Assembly: GCF_030463535.1 (NCBI RefSeq)
Contig: NC_132878.1
Coordinates: 89,846,507-89,910,506, forward strand
From: Salminus brasiliensis
Lineage: Eukaryota > Chordata > Actinopteri > Characiformes > Bryconidae
Length of the DNA: 64,000 nt
Direction of reading: 5' to 3'
A model generated the notes under the pieces. The model did no database searches. It was given only the letters and a program-made list of their open reading frames with translations, and was not told the origin of the DNA. Made by a program: the position numbers and the translations under genes. Within the stretch, counting starts at the first letter, position 1, and every line of letters starts with the position of its first letter. Below are positions 12,335-24,097 of this stretch, piece by piece.

Positions 12335-12562
12335 CACCATTCCGAGATCCAGATCAGGGGGCTGGGGTCTGAGCGGGACCTCCGTTTTCAAATCCGACTC
12401 CCAGCTTTGTTTGCTTCTGGCCGACGCTCCTCGATGCGCTGCCCGAGCTCCCTCTTCTCTGGCCGGCCACATCAATCTCCGTGCCCCCTCCTTACATGGC
12501 GAGTGTATGAACTTACCACCATGCTCATCTCCACCGCGGAACACACTGAATAGCAACTGCTA
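12335..12562 (-). other. Candidate spliced leader exon(s) with start codon
   Basis: On the minus strand an excellent acceptor (a CTCCTCC tract ending cgtttcag) opens an exon at 12562. It contains ATGAGCATGGTG (start codon at 12528) and ends exactly at the donor ATGGTG|gtaagttc (exon low end 12517). About 180 nt further on, the same arrangement recurs: ATGGTG|gtaagttg with the exon low end at 12335. The exon would therefore supply only two or four codons, or be untranslated. Downstream coding exons were not identified with confidence; those at 3778-4027 are the best candidates. The 102-codon frame running through the region is probably not translated, because it ignores both donors. Confidence 0.4.
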
Positions 12563-12563
12563 C

Positions 12564-12720
12564 TGAAACGAGGAGGAGGAGGAGGTGGAGGAGGAGGAGG
12601 AGGAGGGACTGGGTGAGGGAGGGACGCAGCAGTAGGAGGAGGAGGAGGAGGCGGCGAGACCAGACACTGGGTTTGTAGTGGAGGGAGGGGAGAGGGGAGA
12701 GGGGAGGGGGGTTTAGGACA
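12564..12720. repeat. (GGA)n purine tract
   Basis: Repeated GAGGAG units with interruptions. Read on the minus strand it is the pyrimidine tract of the acceptor at 12563. It creates a spurious poly-leucine reading frame. Confidence 0.9.
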
Positions 12721-12721
12721 A

Positions 12722-12750
12722 CATGATGATGATGATGATGATGAAGATGA
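12722..12750. repeat. (GAT)n microsatellite
   Basis: About seven GAT units followed by one GAA interruption. Confidence 0.9.
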
Positions 12751-12949
12751 TGTCCAGGAGCTCCAGCAAGCCCCCCGTCTTTAAAAACGGAAAGAAAGCC
12801 AGTCAGATAAGACCACCGTCCCCCTCCATGCTCATGCTCATGCTGCTGCTGCTCACATCCTCGCCATCTACACGACTGAGCCAATGAGGGGCAATCCAGG
12901 GGGTTCTTTGGTTGTTCGGCCGGCCCCACAACGCCTCCTAAGGGGGGAA

Positions 12950-13250
12950 GGGGTGGACACACGCTAACTCGCTCCGAGCGAATCGCGATAACACGCTGGT
13001 GAACTCCCAAAACAGCGCGCGCGCACACACACACTTCCGTCTACACCGGAGCGGACACGTTTCGGGCACTTACCGCTCCCAGTGCTTTGATTTAGCCGGA
13101 TCTTCCCAAACGGCACCCCCGCTTCACCGGAGTGGATCGCTCCAATGAAGAGCCCGGGCGGACAAAAGAGATCGGGGCGCGCGCCTCTCCAGCACGAGGC
13201 GGAGACAGAAGGAGGAGGAGTAGTGATGGGAGAATCACGAGTTGTTTGAG
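12950..13250 (-). promoter_or_regulatory. GC-rich promoter and first exon of minus-strand unit
   Basis: CpG-dense (GCGCGCGCGC, CTCCGAGCGAATCGCG, GGGGCGCGCGCCTC) in an otherwise AT-rich neighbourhood. On the minus strand a non-coding first exon ends at 13074 with the donor GGGAGCG|gtaagt. No TATA box is evident, which is usual for CpG-island promoters. The driven gene is not identified. Confidence 0.5.
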
Positions 13251-13314
13251 CGAACCGACTCTTTCGAACGATGCAGTGAGTCGCTCACTCACGAGTAGAA
13301 GTCACCGCTATTGA

Positions 13315-14140
13315 ATCATGATTCAATATGATACACATATGATTCAACAAAGCATTTTTATGAACCCCCCCCAGTAAATATATATAATACTGGTATTTTT
13401 AAATCATCTTAATAGTAATGTTGTTGTATTGTATCGTATTTTAGCTAAATTACATGAACTGAATCGTATTGTGTATAAAAAAAGTAAAACATAATATATA
13501 TTTATTAATAATAATACATGTACATGATTCATTTTTATGTATTAATAAAAAAGGGCGTTTTTTACTGACAAAGCCTTTAATTATAATTTAATTAATAAAT
13601 TCATTTTTATGCTTAAAATGAATCATGGCTTTGATTTGACTCACAGATTGAAAATATATTTTGTTTATTCCTGAATATATTAATAAACAATAATATATGC
13701 ATGAAAAACAATATATAAAAATATATATTTTAATCTGTAAGTCAAATCAAAGCCTTGATTCATTTTCTATGCTTTCATTTTAATGCCTCGAGGTTTTTTT
13801 GTTAGTTTTTTTCTGCACACATTTCCTAAAAAGGTTAAAACAAAGAGCAATGTGGTAGTTTATTAACCTACCTTACAAAACAATATATGTATAAACAATA
13901 ATAAAACATATATTTAATAAACAATATATTTAAATATATTCTTTAAGACAGTTTTTTTTTAAAAACGAAAGTATACTTATAATTTTTTTATCAATTTGAC
14001 CACTGTTTGTGAGTGATCACATTGTCCAATAGTGCAGTTTTCTAAAGTAAAATTATTACAAACCTTCATCCTTTACTGCAATGATTCATTAAAAAGATCC
14101 TGTTCACTGGAACCGATTCCTTTCCCTTACGGAAGGCAGA
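13315..14140. repeat. AT-rich block with palindromic (MITE-like) core
   Basis: The core is an inverted repeat. The left arm (about 13617-13660) contains ATCATGGCTTTGATTTGACT. The right arm (about 13719-13773) contains its complement, AGTCAAATCAAAGCCTTGAT, with minor mismatches. Both flanks carry further ATTCATTTTTATG copies. Structure and base composition suggest a foldback MITE. No gene is seen. Confidence 0.65.
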
Positions 14141-15790
14141 TAGATGGGCGGCAGCACCCCCCAGAACTGCCTGCTGTGTTTAAGGCGAACTGAGCCGCTC
14201 TTAGAGCTTTAAGTAGCTCATTTTTATTTGGTTTTAACAAAATGAGCATCTTTTATCCTCGTGTTGAGTGTTTTTGTAGATCAGCAGATCATTTTAAGAC
14301 ATTTTTAGCATGTTATCGTACTTATCAGCGGTTAATACAGAGCAAAAATGAGCATGAACTTTGTACTGAGATTCAGAAATCATCACTACAAACCATATAT
14401 TTCAGCTGATGTAAAAAAATTGATATTTTATAATAATAGAAATAAAAAACATAAAAGTCTGAATATAAATTGACTGTACTGATATTAATAGCTAGTAAAC
14501 TACACGAAAACACAAGGAGAGGATAAGTATAAAAGGTTAAGTGTAATAAGGGATAAACAGGAAGGCTAAACCAGTTAAAATCTTTAATATTAAAATATTA
14601 ATACACTTTTATAGAGAGCTGAATAAAAGCCTACCAGTCCCGCTCCTCCGCATCCTCCACACGGTAAGGGCTTTAGCCACACTATGTCCAGCCAAGAAGG
14701 ACAGTCCTCACATGTTGAAGCTCAAACAGACTGAAGGACTGTCTGTCCCTGAAATTAGGAAATGAAGCTTTGTGAAAGCAGAGCTTCTGTATAAGGACTG
14801 GCTACCGGGGAACGGAACCCTTTGGTGACGTTTACTGCCCACAGATGTGCTATTTACGTCCTGTTAGCTGCTCTGTATATGTAGTGGCCCTGTATTTAAA
14901 GGTGTGATAGATAGCTATATTGGCAATAATGCTGATAAACGTGGGGAACAGGATAATCCAGTGCTGAAACGCCACCTGGTGGAGAGATTCAGAATGGTCT
15001 GAGATGTCCTGAGAATGAGCAGCAGGTCTCCAGAGGTCATCCTGGCAGGATAGGCCAACCCCCAGATATGGTAACAGACTGTAACAGTTCCAACTGTGCA
15101 CATTTTATGAAAACCTTTTATTTTGCACAGTAACATCATTTGATTTTGTGCCCAAGCCTTAAGTCAGCCCTGTTTAATAATATATGATTATGAATTTACA
15201 CAGCTCAAATGAAATCACTTTAGATTATTTGATCTGACAAAGATTCACAGCCCATGATGAGGAAAACAAAGACAAAGTGATGGAACATATCATGGAGTAT
15301 CATGAAAACCAGCCTTTTCAGCAATGGCCTGCCATGGCTTTCTCTCCTTGTGGAAGGTGTCAAAGACTGTCCTCTGGAAAATAATTTAAGACACCGGAGT
15401 TCAGATTTGTATGAGCTGTAAGCTTTACTGAAGTAAGACAAACAAGAAAATGTGTAATAAATATATAAATTACAGTATACAATAGTTTCTCTTTTTAAAT
15501 TACATTAGGAACAAAAATGAATCTAAATTAGATTAATTTATCCCTAGAACATCATCCTGTACACAGCCTGGATTCACTGTATATATAATGCTGTATCACA
15601 ATAGATTGTAAGTCATATGCTGCACTCATATTTGTATACTTACCCATTCCTTGTTACATTGATCATATATATATATATATATTCATATTTCTCTCAATAT
15701 TTCACTGTTGCACTCCAGATGTTTTTTTTTGGGGGGGGTTTTGCTAACTGCCTTTTGTTGCCTTGTACTTGTTCTGAGCAATGAGAATGT
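14141..15790. other. Spacer without gene
   Basis: Unique AT-rich DNA. Short minus-strand frames (14850-15441) have no domains. A short (AT)n lies at 15667-15681, and a T/G homopolymer pair at 15721-15739. Confidence 0.45.
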
Positions 15791-15797
15791 TGAATCA

Positions 15798-16135
15798 ATC
15801 CAACTAACCACCCACCAATCCACCCATCTACAAATTCACCCACCAATCCACCCATCTACAAATTCACCCACCAATCCACCCACCTACAAATAATTACCAC
15901 CAATCCACCCATCTACAAATTCACCCACCAATCCACCCATCTACAAATAATTACCACCAATCCACCCATCTACAAATTCACCCACCAATCCACCCATCTA
16001 CAAATTCACCCACCAATCCACCCACCTACAAATAATTACCACCAATCCACCCATCTACAAATTCACCCAATCTACAAATTGACCCACCAATCTACTAATT
16101 GATCCATCACTCCACCAATCCACCCATCCACCGAT
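15798..16135. repeat. Minisatellite of CCAATCCACCCATCTACAAAT units
   Basis: About eleven imperfect units near 25-31 bp, each built from ACCAATCCACCCATCTACAA. Two linkers alternate (ATTCACCC and AATTACCA), giving a higher-order pattern. The right end decays into CCACCAATCCACCCATCCACC. It lies just beyond the 3' end of rbm42. Confidence 0.9.
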
Positions 16136-16364
16136 CAATCCAACTGTTATTTTACTTTTTTTTTTTAAACAATTGGAACAAGGAAGAGTTGCAAACTGCC
16201 CACTTTTCATATAATCATCTACTCAGATTTGCCTCCAACATTACTAATCACGTATTACCTGACAGATTTTGAGTACAGAGCTCCTTTAATGATAGAGTCA
16301 GGTGGTCCAGGAAATGTTTAGCTCAACAGACTTCACAGAACAGCATGTAAAATACAATCTTGAG

Positions 16365-16370
16365 TTTATT
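16365..16370 (-). terminator. rbm42 polyA signal
   Basis: Minus-strand AATAAA, about 480 nt beyond the rbm42 stop codon. Cleavage is expected near 16345-16355. The 3' UTR (16850 down to about 16350) has no other strong hexamer nearby. Confidence 0.7.
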
Positions 16371-16850
16371 GAAAAAGTTGCATTACTGTTTACCAGCTCT
16401 CTCTAACATCAGTGTTAAAACAAGAACATCCCAACTGTTTCTGGTAATGAGGTGAACAAGAATGAAGACAAAATAAAATAAAAAAAAAACACCACTTTCT
16501 TCATCATCATAATACATCTACACATCGTTCTTCCTTTAGAATTTCAGGGCTTTGCAGGGCTTACGATACTAGGAGGAGGCACTGTATCAGTGCATACTAA
16601 TGGGCAGGTTGGGAGCTGATGAAATGCGGTAGCCTCTAGGGTAAATCCAAAAATCTCGTCAGTGCTCATCCTGATCTAGTCTTCTCCCTGGTCACTGGAA
16701 CGGTCACCATGGCAGTCAACGTTACAACAAAAGTCCTCAGTTCCTCCCAGTTCTTCCACACTTGAGGTTGTGTTGGTGTGTGGCAGGAGATGGAGGTGCA
16801 CACTCGCTCACACACTCACACCACACAGCTTCAGTTCAGACTCAAAGAGC

Positions 16851-16963
16851 TTATCTAAGTCCAAGCTTCTTCTTCTCCTTCTGCTTCTTGCGTACCACCT
16901 CCAGGTTCCTGTCTTTCCACATGCTCTTTCGCAACTTAATTGGCCTGCTGCCCACATACTTTC
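16851..16963 (-). CDS. rbm42: rbm42 terminal coding exon, basic tail
   Basis: Completes the RRM (KYVGSRPIKL) and encodes a Lys/Arg-rich tail ending in KKKLGLR and TAA (16853-16851). The acceptor is tgtttccag. The tail fits nuclear localisation and RNA contact. Confidence 0.93.
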
Positions 16964-19900
16964 CTGGAAACATGAAACAAACATTATGACTTTCACCTAA
17001 AAAGACAGACGGATAAACAGTTAACGTATTTTGCATTCATCACAGAACAAAAAAAAAAAAAAAAAAAAAAAGCAGAAAGGAGAATAAATAAAATTTAATT
17101 GAACACAGAACTCAAATGGACTGGACAAACTTGGCACCCTTTCAAAAAAGTAAGTAATAGTTGGATTTTAAGCACGATTTTTTTAAGCAACAATTTTTAG
17201 TTGTGGCAAGAAACAAGCGGGCATTATAGTACTTCTCCAGCTATTTTATTATTATCCAGTTTAAATGGAACATAATTTACTTTTCAGGTACCTTGGATAC
17301 AATTGCTAACAGTAGTAGTAATGGTTGACTGATTTAGCACTCACATAATCACCCTTTTTTCACCAAAAATGTCACTTTTTTTATTTTCACTTTACATACA
17401 ATTACACCTTTTAAACTGAAATACAGTGCATTTCCACAATAACAGTTCCAGTGCAAAATGCTGTGTTGACGTTAACTATACAATTTCCATGCAATCAATC
17501 AAAGACGTTAGCTAGCTACAAGGACTGAAGTGAAGTGCTGGTATGTTGGTACGATAATTAAATAATAAGTGACTCATCAACAACAAACAGGAACACTTAT
17601 AGATCCTATTAAATTAGTGCATAAAGCTAGTGAGTGGAATACATTTATGGATTGTTTTTATATCAATTTTTAAATGGGACGTGACCCTCCCAATATATTT
17701 TATGTCTTGTCTGAGCAGGAAAGATTTTATGCAGTCGGAATTGTAAAAACACATGAAATTGTCTAATCAGATTAAAGTTTCTATATGGTTTCAAAACAGA
17801 TTTCCAAACAGGTCATTTAGTTTGACCAGTCAGATCAGACTGTGCATTTTGTCTGTTAATCGTGCAACACGAAAGTCAGTGGTGCACATTCACTTATTCC
17901 AGAATGTTAAAGCTGTTAACAAAAATGTAGGTAACATTTCTCCTACATGTTGTAGTTTCACAGCGACTAGTTTAGGAAAGATTATATCTTAAAGCAGCAC
18001 TATGTGAGTATTTGTATTTTTTAGTCCTGGACTGCAGTTGGGGAGTGTAATTCCATTTTACTCCACTGCTGTAAATACAAATCTGAATGCTGAAGACATG
18101 CATTGGACTGAGGTGGCTGAGTACGGTTACAGGATTTTACACAAATATGACTCCGGTTACGCAGTGTTAAGCAGTTCTGGCAAGAGGCCTCGATGAGCAC
18201 CAAAGTTGCATAGTGTAGTGTACACAATTATGTTTCAAGAATGCCACCGTATCCTTCCAAATAAGTGGGCTGAATATGATTAGTAACAAAGCTTGTTGGT
18301 TTGTGTGTTTTGGTAAGTTTGCCAGTCATATGATATCAACTTAGTATGCAGAGGCTACATATCGTACAGTAAAACAAAACTGCTGATGTACTCTTCACAT
18401 ATACCAACTTAGAAAGCCATCTTGCTCAAGGGTCCAACAGCGGTAGCTCAGCAGACCTGAGCATCAAACCCACAACCTTGTGATAAATAAACCAGCACTA
18501 TAACAACTGAGCCCCCACTATTTAGTGTGTCAAGAACGACTGAAAAAGGGTTTGTCTAGATGCTAAGACAAACATCCTCAGAATTCCACTTGGGGCACCC
18601 TCCCTTGCAATCATCAAGTGTGACTTTGGCAGAGGTAGATTCGGGTTCCCTTACACAGACAAAAGAGATTCCCTACAGAAAATCATTTTCAGTCTAGCCA
18701 GTAGATTCAATCTGTGGGAGGATAATTTCTCCTAAGAGGTGCAGCTACACTCACCGTTCATCTCCCGCATGGCACGCACATAGTCATTGGGGTCCTTGAA
18801 GCTGACAAAGCCGTAACCCTTGGTTTTCCCAGTACGCTTGTCTCGCACCACTTTGGCCTTTAAGAAGGACGGGTAACGGCTGAACGCTCTCGCCAGGATG
18901 TCATCATTCACCTCATTACCTAGATCTCCACAGAATATCCTAAAGTCATCTGAACACAGAAGGGAGGAAAAGAGAAGGGAGCTGTTGAGATCTTGACTTT
19001 CTTTTGAGAAGACACTATATGTCCAAATATTTGTGGTCAAATCCTTCTTATGAAGTCATTCAGCTACTTTCAGTTGCACCCACTGCCGAAAACAGATGTG
19101 CAAATGCAGACAGAGGGGCATAAATTCCCCAGCATTGAGCTGTGGAACTGTGTTCCAAACTGTAGTTAATGATCTAAATACAACTGGCAGAACTGATTAA
19201 CATGAAAATCCACATGGCTGCCAGATCAGGCAAAATCTAGGAAAGGAGACAGTAAAGAAAGTTCCATTCAACTGTCTGGATGCAGCCAGAGTCTCCCTGT
19301 TTTTTTTGTGCTATCCAGACATCACTGCAAAAGTAACTGAAGCTGAATTTGAGACCTTAACATTCATCCTCATCATCATCATCAATAATGATAAAAAAAA
19401 TCAAGGGGGTCAAGGGGAAACCATAACAGTACATTTGCAAACATCAGCAATGTCCATGTACCTGTGTCCCATTCTGAGAGGCTGGTGTCTTCCCAAGTAG
19501 TTCCTGCTGCTGTTCTGATGCACTTCCTTACTTTCTCCTGCTTCCCTTTTTTCTTATCCTCTGCATTGCCATCTGCTGGCTGCAAAAGCACATAACATGG
19601 CACAAAATTGGTTATTAAATTTAATAATCACAAGCATACACATTAAAAAAACATTATGTAGCATTTTAAAATTAACAGCTTCAAAATCTCTTTAAAAAGT
19701 CTAGCTTCTTAAAATGCTGTTTAATGCTGTCTGTCCATGTCTCAAAGAGCTGGTAACTCAAACTCAAAACATTAGCGTTCTTTATCAGAACAGCTATCCT
19801 CAAAGTTACTGCATCTTTCACCACCAAAACAGGTTTGGACCAGGTCAGACTGCAGTGCCACATCACGTTTAAACCAATCAATCAATCTTTATACCTCTGT

Positions 19901-22859
19901 GTGAATAGGCTCTGGCTCAGGCATGCTCGGCCCAATGACACTGTCGTCTGGGGCGTTGTCCTTCTTGCTGTCCAGGAGCCCGGCTGCCATCACAGCCGCC
20001 TGCTGTTCAGCTACTGATGCTGCCAACTCCTCCTGAAAGCAAGAACAAAGAGAGGATGAAGTGACAACCAAGAAGTATGTGGCTGCATATAGCTGACTAG
20101 TAGTAAATAACAAGAAAACTAACGATTAATAACAGTTCATCTGCTGATAAATTATAATTAGCTCAATCGTAGCTTTTCCAGAATCTCTACTATTTGCAGG
20201 ATATTTTCAGCAGTCTGTACATTTGTACATCTGTACAGTCTGTCCATGTGGGAACCCTGAAATAAACAAAGTACTACCACACTACCAAGTCAAACTCTAG
20301 TAGCCTCTAAGAAGCAGTGTGATTTGGGTCATCATAATGTGCGCCTAATTCCCTCATATTTAGAGACACTAGTTGAGTGGTTGTAACCATCTTTGAAAAC
20401 AGACTGAAAAATATTAATATAGACCCCCCCCCCCCCCCCCCCCCATGAGACTTTCTTAATGTCTATATTACAATAAATGCAGTGTTTTGCTAATTGGGCT
20501 GCAACTAACTACTATTTTATTACCAATTTATGTATGAAATTTTGATTATGACTATTAAAACCATTAAACAAGCACTGTGTTGACATTTTCACATTCAACA
20601 CTCAATGACTGACTTTACTGTTGAAATCCCTAATGGATGAATGATGTAATGAGAAAGAGAACATCTCAGAGAGCACTGTCTTGACTTTACCATGCGTGCT
20701 TGTCTCTGCGCTCTAAGGTCTGGTCTCTTGGGAGCAGGCGGTGCGGTATAAACAGTGGGAGCTGCTTGTATAATGCTGGGGGTAGGTTTTTGAGGTGCCT
20801 GGGTCACTGGTCGAGGAGGTACTGACACCACTGGGTTCATTGTGTCAACCTGCTTTTAGAAAAAAAGAAAAAAAAACTTTTATTATGTACTCCACATTTT
20901 TCTATGGGATGTTCTTGCAATGTTTTGCTGACATGGATATTAGCTTCTAATTGCACTGAGACACTCAAGGGAGGGCAATGTGTGCAGCAATACACTAGAA
21001 AGAGTGCTATACCATGAGATATTGGTACTGATATGCTGCCATCGTAGAAGCCAAGTGTCATAAATCAGCACACCAGCAGAACTGGGGTGTATTAATGTAA
21101 CAATCTCATCATGTTGTTCATATTTATCCTTATGTTAGATAAACGTGCAAAACTGATCTAAAAATTCTGATTAACAATTAAAAAACTCTTTTTTTAAAAA
21201 GGTTTATATAAATGAAATGAATGTTTCTATTGTTACTTTCAGTATTACATATTACAGAATAATATTTTGGTGAAAATGGTTATACAATTGATATCTAATT
21301 TATATTAAGATATAAATTAAATAAAATACAGTACTTACAGGTGAAACAGAGCTTATAGGTCCCATAGGTGGTCCAATAGGACCCATAGGGTGCTGAGGGG
21401 GACCTGACATTGGGGGAGCCATCATCATTGGTGGAGGTGGAGGGGGTCGGGGCATAGGAGGCGCCATCATTCCTTGTGGAGGTGGGCCACGCATCATTGG
21501 CATTCTTTGACCCCCTGAAAGAAAGATATTTTCTCATGACTGCCAAAAGCAAGTTTTGAGAGGCAGAACTCAAAGCATGTATGCTTCTCTTACATGGGAG
21601 ACGCAGAACAGTGTAAAACAGTCGCTGTTCAAATAACAGTTCCTAAATGGAGTAGACATGCATTCATATTGCACACATGGACTCAAGATGTATATAACCT
21701 ACATAAATGGCAGGGACGTTCCAGACAGTACTAAACACAGTGTGTTGTTTATGTACACATGCAACTTAAACCATATCTCAATGGTCATGTTTAGGAACCA
21801 TGTCAAACAGTTACCAGGTCTCTGTAGGATGTGTGGAACAAACGCAGGTCGCATCATTGGTGGAGGCCGAACCGCAGGTACAGCTAAAACACAGGAAACA
21901 AGAGTCTCAAAACAATGCATTATGCTTTCTGTAAGACATTTCAACAGTACTGTTAGCACGGCAAGAATTCAAGCCCTACCTGGACCAACAAACGCAGAAG
22001 GTGGGGGGCCAACCAGTGTAGCAGCTCTAGCCTCCAAGCTCTGTTGGACCTAAAACAAAGAGAAGTGATCTGAATATTCCTGTTTCTACTGAAACTAAAT
22101 CAGTGAACATTTAACACATCATATCATCAGCTGGTTTTAAATGGCAAATCATGTTTTGCTTGATGTTCAGTCAATGAAATTAGATTTAGAAATGTTCCCT
22201 GAGTCAATCATCCGCATAATAAGTGTGAAGTGAGGAGAATGCAGCCACATCTAACATGTATGAAATAAACACTGGCTTACAATGCTTTGAGTTAGTGTCT
22301 TAAATTAAATAAGCTAGAGCTGGGCATATTGTATCATATTGTGATCAATTTTGTAATTGTGTAAACTCATAAAGAGGGCCGGCTCTGTCCTGGGGTGCTT
22401 CTTAGACCCAGTGCAGGTGGTGGGAGACAGGAGGATGACAACCAAGCTGGCATCCATGCTGGAGAACAGCTCCCACCCCATGCATGAGACTCTGGCAGCA
22501 CTGGGCAGCTCCTTTAACGACAGGCTGCTTCACCCCAAGTGTGTGAAGGAGCGGTATCGCAGGTCCTTCCTTCCTGCTGCCGTCAGACTACACAACCAGC
22601 ACTGCTCCCAGAGGACCACATACACACACACTTAACTACACACACATGTTCAGGGAATACTATGTGCAATATCCCACCCCCATGTGCAATTAAGAGTCTT
22701 TTGCTGTAAATAATATTGTTTATTGCTTTTTTAATTCTTATCTATATTGTGTGTATATAGTGTAAATTATTTATTTATCTAAATTTTTGTAACTGAGTGT
22801 CCTGCTATCCCTTTCTGCTGTTACACTGTGAATTTCCCCACTGCGGGACTAATAAAGGA

Positions 22860-22890
<31 letters not shown>

Positions 22891-24097
22891 TATCTTATAT
22901 GTATTATAAGCATATCCAGGATATTGTTAGTGCTTAATAAACAATGATCAGCTGAAGGTTTCATTACAAACAGTGTAATTATACTGGTTTAATTAGATGG
23001 AGTTCAGCAGATGTTAAATAGAACTCACTTTATCCAGCAGAGAGGACCCCGGGAGAGTATCTGAATATTGGCAATCCTTCTCTACAGGGACTAGACAAGC
23101 TGTGTGTGCATTTGCATGTCTGTGTCAGCAATGGGTACACGTAAAATTAGCTAAATATACTAAATAGAAGTTCAAAAAGATTGGACATAGTGTAAATGTA
23201 ATACTGGTCAGTTGCAGCGAACAATGCTAACTATCTGACCCAGGTAGTGGCTGATAAACATGGGAAATGATTACAAAGAACTGTTGAACAGTGAATTCAC
23301 TCAACTATTCTCACAGCAGCAAACTGTTATGAGCCAAATTCTAATAGGTTTACAATTTCATGATCAAGAAGATAAATGTCACAGTGGTCATCACCACATA
23401 TCAGGGTAACATGCTAACACTAGCACGCTTCTCAGACACAGGAATTTGATGCCTGTTCTGGCCAAACACCACTGCTTTACCGAAAAGGATTTGTAGAGTA
23501 TGTGTGTAACATGATGAGGCAAGCTTTGTGAAACTGGCCAGATAAGAAAGGCTGATCTAAAGGGATAAAAACTTCCCCAACGTTGTTGTGTTACCCATTA
23601 GAGATTTGTAGACTCCTGACTAATGTTCCTTTTATTTTACTGCTGGTCCCTCATCATTGGCAGCAGTAGTTTACAACCTGTTAAAGTCATTTACGCCCAA
23701 GTACCTGCTGGTAAGTGTTTGTGCCAATGATGGGCCGAACAATAGGTACAGCGGGCACAGCTAGAGCCACTGGAACAGCCTCCACTACTGTAGGGCCTCC
23801 TGCCGACACAGCCACAGGGCCCCCCAAAACCTCCTGCTCAAACCTACAAAAAACCACAAACATTAACATTAACACAGAATCACAGCATTCCTATTATTCA
23901 ATTCAGGAGTGAGGCACATGTACAAACACATCCACCAAATCACTGCAACTAGATGCTTGCATGGTGTACTTATTATACTAGACAGACTACAGTAAATAGA
24001 GAGATTAAGATGGGAAAGTTCAGAGCTGTTACTGTACTTACAGCGCCATCTCCGCCTCCATCTCTTTGAGGCGCTCCTCGCCCGACTTCAGTGCCAT
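16851..24097 (-). CDS. rbm42: RNA-binding protein 42, complete gene
   Basis: Ten coding exons (high to low): 24097-24042, 23843-23705, 22049-21980, 21883-21815, 21514-21339, 20849-20691, 20032-19895, 19579-19462, 18949-18755, 16963-16851. All have GT/AG borders, and phases join to 1233 nt, i.e. 410 residues plus stop. The order matches RBM42: N-terminal GEERLKEMEAEMALFEQEVL, RPII.TNTYQQ, a Pro/Met-rich middle, DSVIGPSMPEPEP, KCIRTAAGTTWED, one RRM (about residues 309-385), and a basic C-terminus ending KKKLGLR. RBM42 is a nuclear/cytoplasmic hnRNP-K partner that binds mRNA and is linked to splicing and stress granules. The protein is shorter than the roughly 480-residue mammalian form, mainly at the N-terminus and in the middle. 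A non-coding first exon lies at about 25309-25410. Confidence 0.95.
17048..17072. repeat. Poly-A tract in rbm42 intron
   Basis: About 25 consecutive adenines on the plus strand in the last rbm42 intron. Confidence 0.9.
18418..18525. mobile_element. SINE-like fragment in rbm42 intron
   Basis: CTTGCTCAAGGGTCCAACAG through AACAACTGAGCCCCCACT matches the 3' half of the element at 8238-8537. Confidence 0.65.
18755..18949 (-). CDS. rbm42: rbm42 exon 9: RRM domain
   Basis: This exon encodes most of the RNA recognition motif. RNP2 is read as IFCGDL near its start and RNP1 as KGYGFVSF, preceded by the basic stretch VVRDKRTGKTK. The aromatic residues that stack on RNA (Tyr and Phe of RNP1) are intact. 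It starts in phase 1 after the acceptor tgttcag and ends AACG|gtgagt. The last RRM strand is in the terminal exon (KYVGSRPIKL). Confidence 0.95.
19010..19256 (+). mobile_element. Tc1-type MITE, copy 4 (partial) in rbm42 intron
   Basis: Starts ACACTATATGTCCAAATATT and continues with TTCAGCTACTTTCAGTTGCA, then ATTGAGCTGTGGAACTGTGT. The distal part is rearranged: the expected GAGCAGATAAACATG block appears altered near 19180-19205. Confidence 0.7.
20424..20445. repeat. Poly-C tract in rbm42 intron
   Basis: A run of about 20 cytosines, prone to polymerase slippage, so its length in the assembly may be unreliable. Confidence 0.85.
21339..21514 (-). CDS. rbm42: rbm42 exon 5: Pro/Met-rich low-complexity segment
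   Basis: 176 nt, phase 1 start to phase 0 end. It encodes repeated PP and MM blocks (PRPPPPPPMMMAPP, GPIGPPMGPI) typical of the disordered middle of RBM42. It is bounded by ctttcttt-cag and CCT|gtaagt. Confidence 0.93.
22345..22905 (+). mobile_element. Non-LTR retrotransposon 3' end (L2/CR1-type)
   Basis: A plus-strand frame at about 22357-22635 encodes the C-terminus of a LINE ORF2 (LASMLENSSHPMHETLAALG, then RYRRSFLPAAVRLHNQ). It is followed by a 3' UTR (AATTTCCCCACTGCGGGACT, AATAAAGG) and a (TATCT)n tail. The 5' truncation is typical of LINE insertions. It lies in an rbm42 intron in the opposite orientation. A second 3' tail is at 25790-25975. Confidence 0.8.
23036..23130 (-). mobile_element. 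Tc1-type MITE fragment in rbm42 intron
   Basis: TCTCTACAGGGACTAGACAA and TGTGTCAGCAATGGGT are the reverse of the family body seen at 1182-1260. Confidence 0.6.

Noticed and set aside
12231..12566. Plus-strand frames of about 100 codons antisense to the leader exon
   Set aside because: CpG-rich leader DNA often stays open by chance; the splice signals point to the minus strand.
12525..13034. 169-codon minus-strand frame rich in Leu and His
   Set aside because: It is translation of the GGA and GAT simple repeats and crosses the clear acceptor at 12563 and the leader donor context.
15798..16135. CRISPR-like spaced repeats
   Set aside because: Spacers are not unique (only two alternating linkers), and the genome is a vertebrate; this is a minisatellite.
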